Made by a program: the position numbers and the translations under genes. A stretch of 64,000 nucleotides of DNA from an uncultured Macellibacteroides sp. (GTDB lineage: Bacteria > Bacteroidota > Bacteroidia > Bacteroidales > Tannerellaceae): the NCBI RefSeq assembly GCF_963667135.1, contig NZ_OY762974.1:1488001-1552000 (forward strand), in the 5' to 3' direction. Position 1 is the first letter of the stretch. Each line of letters begins with the position of its first letter. The notes beneath the pieces were generated by a model. The model was not told the DNA's origin. It saw only the letters and a list, made by a program, of their open reading frames with translations, and did not search any database. Below are positions 36,987 to 43,066 of the stretch, piece by piece.

Positions 36987-37334
36987 TCAATACTTAAACC
37001 TTCTCCTGTACTTTGCCGAACGAACAGAGACGCCCTCCATTATCAAAACAAAAGTCTTCCATTTCATCTCAAATTCATTGCTTGAAGGGTTAAATCGGGG
37101 AACTTCAAAGGTGCCCTGTTCCAGTTTTTTCTGATACAAAACAAATCCTCCATTTTCCCAATGAAGGATCTTAATTAACGACCGGTTCCTGCCAAGGAAG
37201 AGAAAAACCTCCCCCGACAAAGGATTACGTTTCATATCTGACTTTACCAACTGGTACAAGGAATAGATACCTTTGCGCATATCCACATAATGCGGACATA
37301 GATAATAGTTCATGGATTCTGTAAGTGCAAACAT
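36987..37334 (-). CDS. tnpB: IS66 accessory protein TnpB (Orf2-like)
   Basis: The 115-residue protein has the family signature YYLCPHYVDMRKGIYSLYQL (about 11-30) and SGEVFLFLGRNRSLIKILHWENGGFVLYQKKLEQGTF in the middle (seen as EVFLFLGRNRSLIKILHWE then NGGFVLYQKKLE). IS66 elements need TnpB for transposition, although its biochemical role is not clear. It starts 7 bp after tnpA ends, so the two are translated from one message. Confidence 0.92.
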   Translation of the reverse strand: MFALTESMNYYLCPHYVDMRKGIYSLYQLVKSDMKRNPLSGEVFLFLGRNRSLIKILHWENGGFVLYQKKLEQGTFEVPRFNPSSNEFEMKWKTFVLIMEGVSVRSAKYRRRFKY

Positions 37335-37341
37335 CGGTTTA

Positions 37342-37746
37342 TCAGTTAGAGTAAGTTTGTATAAATTTATTGAGATCTTCCTGGCTTATCTCTTTAATGG
37401 ATATAACTACGCCATCGGGAAAGGTAATACTGACACCTTTAAGCACAGGGAAAACATTCCCTGCGAAAACCGGTTTCTCCGATGCCTCCTTTGTAAAGGA
37501 GAGCGGATAAATCTGCTGTCCTTCACAAGAGGCTTGCTCATGAGCGGAAGCAGAAACAGAAACCTCAGGTAATACAGGACGTGGTTTGAGATCTACTACT
37601 TTTATGGAATGCCTGCTCATCCAACATTGAATGCCGTTATAACAGATATGGCGCTCTTTGCAATAATCGCGTAATGTCATAGTGCATGAAATACTGATCT
37701 GCTTGTACTCCTCAATGGCCAATGCATAAAGTTCGGATGCTTTCAT
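37342..37746 (-). CDS. tnpA: IS66 accessory protein TnpA (HTH)
   Basis: The 134-residue protein has an N-terminal helix-turn-helix-like region (YKQISISCTMTLRDYCKERH, ICYNGIQCWMSRHSIK) and a C-terminal IS66 Orf1 motif (VSITFPDGVVISIKEISQED). TnpA is presumed to bind the ends and assist TnpC. It is the first gene of the element, its ATG about 48 bp inside the terminal repeat. Confidence 0.88.
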   Translation of the reverse strand: MKASELYALAIEEYKQISISCTMTLRDYCKERHICYNGIQCWMSRHSIKVVDLKPRPVLPEVSVSASAHEQASCEGQQIYPLSFTKEASEKPVFAGNVFPVLKGVSITFPDGVVISIKEISQEDLNKFIQTYSN

Positions 37747-37793
37747 TTGTTCCTTTTTTAGGAAACAAAAGTAAGATTATGCATTTATGCTGT

Positions 37794-37819
37794 CAAGACG
37801 GTATCGCGGAGACGCTTAC
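37794..37819. repeat. IS66 terminal inverted repeat (tnpA side)
   Basis: This is the exact reverse complement of the repeat at 35283-35308 and is followed by the duplication CCAAGTGA (37820-37827). Confidence 0.95.
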
Positions 37820-37827
37820 CCAAGTGA
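37820..37827. repeat. Right target-site duplication of the IS66 element
   Basis: CCAAGTGA is identical to 35275-35282. Its last base begins a sequence resembling a second IS66 end (see next feature). Confidence 0.95.
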
Positions 37828-37852
37828 TAAACGCCTCCGCAGTACCGATTGT
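37827..37852. repeat. Degenerate IS66-like terminal repeat abutting the intact IS
   Basis: Aligned without gaps to the intact left repeat, 16 of the first 21 bases agree, including TAA, CTCCGC and TACCG. The orientation is that of a left end facing right. It looks like the remaining end of a related, decayed element into whose border the intact IS inserted. No matching right end or transposase remnant was seen downstream. Confidence 0.5.
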
Positions 37853-37942
37853 ATTCTGTATTAATTTATTCGGATTTTTAGTATAAGTAACTAAGCTCCG
37901 TGACTTAAGTAAACTAATTATTAGTCAGCATTATAAATTATT

Positions 37943-38044
37943 TATACTTAAGTATATTATTCAATTGACAGCTGTCAACATCGTTATTGACAATTGTCGT
38001 TATACTTGTTGAGATATGTCAACATCGTTGCCGACAGTTGTCAA
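37943..38044. repeat. Array of dyads phased at 22 bp
   Basis: The palindromes TATACTTAAGTATA (37943-37956), TTGACAGCTGTCAA (37965-37978), GACAATTGTC (37989-37998), degenerate GAGATATGTC (38011-38020) and GACAGTTGTC (38033-38042) have centres exactly 22 bp apart. The last four have the form GACA-NN-TGTC, and two carry the extension AACATCGTT. This could be an iteron-like or cooperative regulator-binding array. It lies about 200 bp upstream of the promoter at 38224-38253. Confidence 0.6.
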
Positions 38045-38188
38045 TCGAATACTTTACTTATATAACAATACTTAAACACTTGCTGAAAGAATTTAAGTAT
38101 ACCTTATTATCAGCTATTGGTCCTGGTGATCGGTTCCGATTTGTGGTAAGTACGCGTCTTCTTTGGTAAATGCCTGCTTCTTATCTTG

Positions 38189-38286
38189 TAAGAATAATCA
38201 ATTATTATTCTTTTTCAAATTGTTTGATTAATTAGATAAATAATTTACATTTGCACCGTATTGGTTTTAGTACTTTTAAATCAAAA
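38189..38286 (+). repeat. Promoter module, copy A
   Basis: About 98 bp from TAAGAATAATCAATT to ATCAAAA recur at 40841-40939 with a few substitutions and indels. The module contains a full -33/-7 promoter (38224-38253). Copy A stands in front of the lipoprotein gene at 38435. Confidence 0.85.
38224..38253 (+). promoter_or_regulatory. Promoter in module A (TTG - 19 bp - TACATTTG)
   Basis: TTG at 38224-38226 and TACATTTG at 38246-38253 are separated by 19 bp, an excellent Bacteroidota promoter. The leader to the ATG at 38435 is about 175 bases. Confidence 0.65.
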
Positions 38287-38402
38287 GTAGGTTAGATTCT
38301 GTGAAAAGTGGAACAATTAAGACAAGTGGCACATTTGGTGTGATATATTTGCTAAGAGCATATAATATTAGGTTTCTGACAGATAATGGTTGTTATCATA
38401 TT

Positions 38403-39268
38403 CAAATTCCTCAATAATTTAATAAATATTTTATATGAAAAATTATTATATATACATTATTCTGTTTTGCATATTTTTGTCTTGCCAATCTAAAAATGTT
38501 GAAAAATCGAGTGTTTTAGAAATGAATTCTCAAGTTGTTGGTACTTATCTTTGGACCAGTCCCTCAAAATCAACTTTTAATCAAGACAATCGGATTGTAA
38601 TAAGTAATGGCAATAATGGAATTGAAGGATTGTATTATGGTACAACCGATGAATTCGATGTTGCCAGAGAGGGTTACGTGGCTGGATATTTCGTCTTAAG
38701 AATTTATGATTTATATATCAATGATGATACTATAAAATTTACATTAAAGCCAGAGAAAACCGATTTTTTTACCAAACCGATAGATATCTCCATAAAATCG
38801 TCAAAAGATGCTGCTAAAAAAGGCTATATACATTGGGATATTTTGGATCACTACCCTTTTCAAACCTCAAAAAATTATCAGGGATTAATTAAGGATTCTC
38901 AGTCTATCATTTTTAGTGAAGATCCGAATGATAAAATGTACACAAAAAAATTCATTAAAGAAAATTGACAGTTTGTTAAGATAAAATATGCGATTTATTA
39001 AATGAACATCTGACGAGCAGGTGGATTTTGTAGAAGGATAAAGTGATAGCCATTGGATTCTACTTTTTATTTATTTAGGATCATCTAAAACCGATTCATA
39101 CGTTTATTTTGTTTGATTTTGTAAATTTGTGCTGAATAAACCGGAATAGTTCAGATACATATTTAAAAGCCGTCTATTTTACATGCTATGCTTGCTTATG
39201 TTGTTGACTGCAGATGTGTCTGCGGAGTGGAACAATTATGTAATAAACTATAAGAAAGAACTTTTTGG
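38403..39268 (+). repeat. Segmental duplication, copy A
   Basis: This segment matches 42304-43176, covering the lipoprotein leader and gene, the spacer, and the first about 90 bases of the PUL regulator gene. The non-coding part shows about 95% identity, with small indels that shift the offset from 3901 to 3908. The similarity stops inside the regulator coding sequence at 39268. Confidence 0.9.
38435..38968 (+). CDS. Small putative lipoprotein, copy A
   Basis: The 177-residue protein has a short hydrophobic signal and lipobox (YIILFCIFLSC, Cys17). No domain is recognised. The body is predicted beta-rich (NRIVISNGNNGIEGLYYGTT, YFVLRIYDLYINDDTIKFTL) and ends with charged residues (MYTKKFIKEN), suggesting a small lipocalin-like or sandwich fold. 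About 90% of residues are shared with the 42336 copy; the differences cluster at residues 41-51 (TSPSKSTFNQD versus KYPIEIASTLNED). It is the first gene after module A and is followed by the truncated regulator fragment. Function unknown. Confidence 0.7.
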   Translation: MKNYYIYIILFCIFLSCQSKNVEKSSVLEMNSQVVGTYLWTSPSKSTFNQDNRIVISNGNNGIEGLYYGTTDEFDVAREGYVAGYFVLRIYDLYINDDTIKFTLKPEKTDFFTKPIDISIKSSKDAAKKGYIHWDILDHYPFQTSKNYQGLIKDSQSIIFSEDPNDKMYTKKFIKEN

Positions 39269-39312
39269 AAAGTGCCACGCAATAAGCTGCTATTCTTATG
39301 AAAGATGTTACC
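39159..39312 (+). pseudogene. Truncated 5' fragment of a PUL regulator gene
   Basis: The sequence encodes FYMLCLLMLLTADVSAEWNN followed by YVINYKKELFGK, matching the signal peptide and first mature residues of the regulator at 43067. The position of its ATG is ATA here, the reading frame of the upstream extension has a TAG, and the -7 element is TAAATTTG instead of TACATTTG. After GK the frame runs into unrelated sequence and stops at 39310-39312. It is a dead remnant left by duplication. Confidence 0.85.
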
Positions 39313-39348
39313 TTTAAGCGTAGGACGACCTACACAACACATAGACAA

Positions 39349-40740
39349 ATGAATGAAATTGACATTTTAAAAAGTATTGCAGACAATTTATCCGAGAGAA
39401 GATCAACGGCTGCATTAAACAATTACGAAGTTCTTTGTAACAATATCAAATACGTAAATGACCTTCTGGACAGAGGTGTTAATTCATTAAAAACAATTCA
39501 AAACCAGACAGAGAGAGTTTTCAAAGATGACACTTCTGTTACGGCTGACTTCAAAGACAATTCTAAACCTCTTTTCTATTTTAGGACAATCATTCCCAGA
39601 ATTATACTCAATGACATTAGCGTTATAGAAAAATTCATAGCTTACACTCAACCAGACGACAGAGAAGGAATAACGGTTGAAAATGTTGCAAAACTTAAAC
39701 GAACATTTCTTGACTTCAATAATTTAGTTACATCGGCACGACAATTCATTGACAGTTTAGTCGCAGACGCTTATCAACTTACATTATTAGACCCGAAGGA
39801 AACTAATTTTCAAGTTTTAACTTCGCTAAACAGTTTCAATAAATATGCTACAAAATCCATCCGACAGGCACTTTTTAATACCGCCGTTCAAAACTCTTTA
39901 ACAAAATTTGAAAACCTTGAATATAATGAAAGAGTTCGGGGTCAAGTGTCTGCAATCACAAAATGCGACAAAAAAACATTTGGAGAGAAGGTCGATTTTC
40001 TTTTTAACAACTTGGGTTTATCTGCAGACACAGATTTTAAACAAGAAATTAAGAATCTGTTCAGTTTTTCATCAGAGTTTACTCATATTGGTTATGTTTC
40101 GACTTTCTTTACAAGTTCAATTACTTCGGAAGTAATATTTGTCGACAGCATTAGCCCATACCTTCCAAGCACAGAAAATTTTAGTGAACTGAAATATGAA
40201 ATTATTGAAACAGCGACCAACTTCTATTCTAAAATTTATCTTCCATCGGTAATTTCTTCATTTGAGAAAGTATTTGAGCTAAATACTTTTAAGACGTTTA
40301 AAAGTTCAATAAATCAGATTATTTCTAAAATAAATTCTGACTTAAAAACAAGAAACAGCCAATACTATTTTTTTATTAAGCAAGGTTTAATTGGCTCTCA
40401 AAATATAATTAATTTGACTTGTATGTGTAGAACTACAAATCATTGGCAACCACCCCACAACTTGACAAATATTTATTGCAAAAATTGTGGAAGTAAATTT
40501 AACTTATTAGAAATTGAAGGCGACCCAGGTTATATAATAACAAGTAATGGACCTGTTAAAGTAATTGGTTCAAGCGTTCCCGACTTTGAGGAACTAACAC
40601 CAGAGAATAAAATAGAACTATTGAGACAATGTGAAGAAATCATTAAAAACAATAAAATGACGACAGACAGAATGCCAGCAGGTAACTTGGTATTGCCAAA
40701 AGCTGGGTTGAACGGCTTATATTGGACTTTTGAAATATAG
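39349..40740 (+). CDS. Unknown protein with C-terminal zinc ribbon
   Basis: The frame is open from 39298, but the Met at 39349 (MNEIDILKSIADNLSERRST) is the likelier start, because the first 17 codons cross the breakpoint region. The product of about 463 residues is mostly helical, without signal peptide or membrane helix. Near the C-terminus it has a CxC...CxxC zinc-ribbon pattern (LTCMCRTTNHW ... YCKNCGSKFNL), then a short tail with GNLVLPKAGLNGLYWTFEI. I do not recognise the family. The base composition is lower in GC than the flanking PUL genes, and it begins where the duplicated segment ends, so it looks acquired. A hairpin at 40809-40825 may terminate it. Confidence 0.7.
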   Translation: MNEIDILKSIADNLSERRSTAALNNYEVLCNNIKYVNDLLDRGVNSLKTIQNQTERVFKDDTSVTADFKDNSKPLFYFRTIIPRIILNDISVIEKFIAYTQPDDREGITVENVAKLKRTFLDFNNLVTSARQFIDSLVADAYQLTLLDPKETNFQVLTSLNSFNKYATKSIRQALFNTAVQNSLTKFENLEYNERVRGQVSAITKCDKKTFGEKVDFLFNNLGLSADTDFKQEIKNLFSFSSEFTHIGYVSTFFTSSITSEVIFVDSISPYLPSTENFSELKYEIIETATNFYSKIYLPSVISSFEKVFELNTFKTFKSSINQIISKINSDLKTRNSQYYFFIKQGLIGSQNIINLTCMCRTTNHWQPPHNLTNIYCKNCGSKFNLLEIEGDPGYIITSNGPVKVIGSSVPDFEELTPENKIELLRQCEEIIKNNKMTTDRMPAGNLVLPKAGLNGLYWTFEI

Positions 40741-40808
40741 CTATTCCGGTGATATGCACCCACCCAAAAAGCAGATACGCCTCTATTTTATGACTTAACA
40801 AACATTTC

Positions 40809-40834
40809 TAAATCTGCCAGATTTACAGTTTTTT
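40809..40834 (+). terminator. Possible terminator after the zinc-ribbon gene
   Basis: TAAATCTG-C-CAGATTTA (40809-40825), effectively a 7-bp stem with a GCC loop, is followed by a T6 run (40829-40834). The stem is AT-rich and modest. Confidence 0.45.
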
Positions 40835-40840
40835 ATCCAC

Positions 40841-40939
40841 TAAGAATAATCAATTGTTATTCTTTTTCAAATTATTTTGATTAATTAAATATATTATTTA
40901 CATTTGCGCCGTATTGGTTTTAGTACTTTTTAATCAAAA
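40841..40939 (+). repeat. Promoter module, copy B
   Basis: This is the second copy of the module at 38189-38286, again with a complete promoter: TTG at 40877-40879, 19 bp, TACATTTG at 40899-40906. It is followed at 40963 by a 15-codon ORF (MKILNRPATVSPFTI) that stops and has no counterpart behind module A. The spacer 40940-41225 holds no intact gene. Confidence 0.8.
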
Positions 40940-41225
40940 ATTACTAACGAAGAGGGAATAAGATGAAAATTCTTAACAGACCAGCTACGGTAAGTCCTTT
41001 TACGATTTAATCACTATCATAAATCCACTGTGTGAAGACATGGGAAGGAAGATTAAATTTGGATAAGTCCGGAGACCTGCCAATATAGTTTTGTTTTTAG
41101 ATTTACTTGGTACATAATCTAAAAATACTTTTTTTAGCCCCTTTATTTTTAAGAATAAGTCTCTTGCATTTTTGTAAGGGAACGTTTTATATTGATTAAT
41201 ATTATTAATTTATTAATTTTAGCTT

Positions 41226-41639
41226 ATGAAAATACTAAATTTTTGTTTGATGGGTATAACTTTACTCATTTTAAATTCTTGTGAGAATGATAACTTGGAA
41301 TTATCAAAAGATCAACTCAGTCAAACGCAATGGTCAGGTTCTCTTTCTTTTAAAGAGGCTAATGTTCCATATAATTGTGACATTAATATTAGCTTTGAAA
41401 CACCTTCAAGAGGACGATATGTTACTAGCGATCTTGACACAAAAAGCGAATATTCTCAACAAACTACTATAGAATATACTATTGACAAGAAAGTTGTCTC
41501 AATATTCGGCGGTGTTCATAATATTCTTTTGGGAGATTGGTATATATATCAATTATCCAAAAAGCAATTGACATTGAAACGAGACATGGATATAAGCACA
41601 GAATCTACTCTAATATTAAATAAAACCAATCGAGATTAA
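41226..41639 (+). CDS. Small putative lipoprotein (lipocalin-like)
   Basis: The 137-residue protein has a lipoprotein signal (MKILNFCLMGITLLILNSC, Cys19) followed by acidic/polar residues (ENDNLELS), as in exported Bacteroidota lipoproteins. The body is beta-rich (QWSGSLSFKEANVPYNCDIN, TTIEYTIDKKVVSIFGG) and resembles small lipocalin-like proteins in size and pattern, though I cannot assign a family. It is unrelated to the duplicated lipoprotein pair. The neighbouring sequence is gene debris. Function unknown. Confidence 0.65.
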   Translation: MKILNFCLMGITLLILNSCENDNLELSKDQLSQTQWSGSLSFKEANVPYNCDINISFETPSRGRYVTSDLDTKSEYSQQTTIEYTIDKKVVSIFGGVHNILLGDWYIYQLSKKQLTLKRDMDISTESTLILNKTNRD

Positions 41640-41703
41640 GCAAAAAATCACTTTATGTTTATGCGTAAGTGGACTTCTAATTACATCGTGAAACGATAAT
41701 TTA

Positions 41704-42034
41704 GATGACAATGTGGTAATTAAATCTGGACAACAAGAAGAATTTCGTGTTTTGAAGGAAAGAGATTCAAATACTCCTTGGATTCCATCTGACTTCCATC
41801 GTGTAAATGTTACAAAATCAGCTCCTGTATTGAGTTATAATGTTTTTTTTAGGATACTCTATAAAAAACAGCGTATCCACTGGTGCTAACGTCAATCTCG
41901 GTCTATTCTCATTTGGAAATAAAAATAATATAAAAGGTATTTTTACTGACAGGGAGGACGCCCCAGTGGCTTTCCCATTATTTCTATTTACAATTCTTAC
42001 ATCAATTTTCTATTTGTTCGGTTCAAATCAGTGA
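41704..42034 (+). pseudogene. Frameshifted remnant of an unknown gene
   Basis: From 41704 one frame reads DDNVVIKSGQQEEFRVLKER, then DSNTPWIPSDFHRV and APVLSYNVF. After a run of eight T's (41843-41850) the sense continues one frame over as FLGYSIKNSVSTGANVNLGL ... FTDREDAPVAFPLFLFTILTSI, ending GSNQ. No start codon continues into the first part. A hydrophobic C-terminal stretch suggests a membrane anchor. The T8 slip suggests a replication-type frameshift; the parent family is not recognised. Confidence 0.6.
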
Positions 42035-42149
42035 TGACCTATAAAAGTATATCCGCTGACAACAATCTTTTTTCTTGTAAAAACATTTTTTTTGTAGATT
42101 AAAACATTAAGTTTACACCGAAATATTAAAGATAAATCGGTATTAATAG

Positions 42150-42323
42150 ATGTTAACTAAAAAAGAAAACAGCATAAAACAGACCATCTTTAAGCGTTTG
42201 GAAGAATGTCCTGAACACTCGATTTTCTTCCTAAACGACTTCGTAGAATATGGCTCGGATGAAACTGCAAGAAACAATATAAATATAGAGAGATACAAGT
42301 GTCCAAATTCCTCAATAATTTAA
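42150..42323 (+). pseudogene. Truncated ORF, possibly antitoxin-type HTH N-terminus
   Basis: A 57-codon frame begins MLTKKENSIKQTIFKRLEEC and continues FFLNDFVEYGSDETARN, a winged-helix-like start. This resembles the N-terminus of AbiEi/DUF6088-type antitoxin-domain proteins (from memory, not searched). The last residues (KCPNSSII) are read through the start of the duplicated segment at 42304, so the gene was cut there. No toxin partner is seen. Confidence 0.45.
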
Positions 42324-42335
42324 TAAATATTTTAT

Positions 42336-42875
42336 ATGAAAAATTATTATATATACATTATTCTGTTTTGCATATTTTTGTCTTGCCAATCTAAAAATGT
42401 TGAAAAATCGAGTGTTTTAGAAATGAATTCTCAAGTTGTTGGTACTTATCTTTGGAAATATCCCATAGAAATAGCATCAACTTTAAATGAAGATAATCGG
42501 ATTGTAATAAGTAATGGCAATAATGGAATTGAAGGATTGTATTATGGTACAACCGATGAATTCGTGGATGCCAGAGAGGGTTACTTGCCTGGATATTTCG
42601 TCTTAAGAACTTATGATTTATATATCAATGGTGATACTATAAAATTTACATTAAAGCCAGAGAAAACCGATTTTTTTACCAAACCGATAGATATCTCCAT
42701 AAAATCGTCAAAAGATGCTGCTAAAAAAGGCTATATACATTGGGATATTTGGGATAACTACTCTTTTCAAACCTCAAAAAATTATCAGGGATTAATTAAG
42801 GATTCTAAGACTATCATTTTTAGTGAAGATTCGAATAATAAAATGTACACAAAAAAATTCATTAAAGAAAATTGA
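42336..42875 (+). CDS. Small putative lipoprotein, copy B
   Basis: The 179-residue protein is near-identical at both ends to the 38435 product and has the same lipobox (FLSC). The divergent patch (KYPIEIASTLNED) falls right after the conserved VVGTYLW. Both copies stay open, whereas the adjacent regulator copy decayed, so both lipoproteins may still be functional. No recognisable promoter module precedes this copy: the sequence before 42304 is unrelated to that before copy A. It lies about 190 bp upstream of the PUL1 regulator. Function unknown. Confidence 0.7.
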   Translation: MKNYYIYIILFCIFLSCQSKNVEKSSVLEMNSQVVGTYLWKYPIEIASTLNEDNRIVISNGNNGIEGLYYGTTDEFVDAREGYLPGYFVLRTYDLYINGDTIKFTLKPEKTDFFTKPIDISIKSSKDAAKKGYIHWDIWDNYSFQTSKNYQGLIKDSKTIIFSEDSNNKMYTKKFIKEN

Positions 42876-43029
42876 CAGTTTGTTAAGATAAAATATGCGA
42901 TTTATTAAATGAACATCTGACGAGCAGGTGGATTTTGTAGAAGGATAAAGTGATAGCCATTGGATTCTACTTTTTATTTATTTAGGATCAATCTAAAACC
43001 GATGCATACGTTTATGTTGTTTGATTTTG

Positions 43030-43037
43030 TACATTTG
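43030..43037 (+). promoter_or_regulatory. -7 element (TACATTTG) of the PUL1 regulator
   Basis: TACATTTG lies 29 bp before the ATG at 43067. A possible GTG start at 43037 falls on its last base and is excluded on that ground. The same octamer precedes the PUL2 regulator at 57281-57288. Confidence 0.55.
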
Positions 43038-43066
43038 TGCTGAATAAACCTGAATTGTGCAGATAC

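Larger units (their letters stand above)
35283..37819 (-). mobile_element. Intact IS66-family insertion sequence (2537 bp)
   Basis: Perfect 26-bp inverted terminal repeats lie at 35283-35308 (starting GTAAGCGTCTCCGCGATACC) and 37794-37819. They begin with GTAA as usual for IS66. The 8-bp duplication CCAAGTGA flanks both sides. Three genes in the standard tnpA-tnpB-tnpC order lie on the minus strand, all open. The perfect repeats, intact genes and exact duplication point to a recent insertion. The insertion is in the spacer upstream of leuS. Confidence 0.95.

Noticed and set aside
35275-37827. IS66 element interrupting leuS expression
   Set aside because: The leuS -7 element at 35066-35073 lies between the IS and leuS, more than 200 bp from the IS.
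38147-38162. GTAAGTACGCGTCTTC as a third IS66-like end
   Set aside because: Alignment needs a three-base gap and covers under 16 bases; this is chance level.
39349-40740. Calling the zinc-ribbon gene a defence gene
   Set aside because: No nuclease, helicase, TIR or other defence motif is visible. Position in an accessory patch alone is not enough.
43037-43066. GTG start for the PUL1 regulator giving 968 residues
   Set aside because: The GTG lies on the last base of the -7 element TACATTTG, so it cannot be in the transcript. The ATG at 43067 gives a proper signal peptide and the length of its paralogue.
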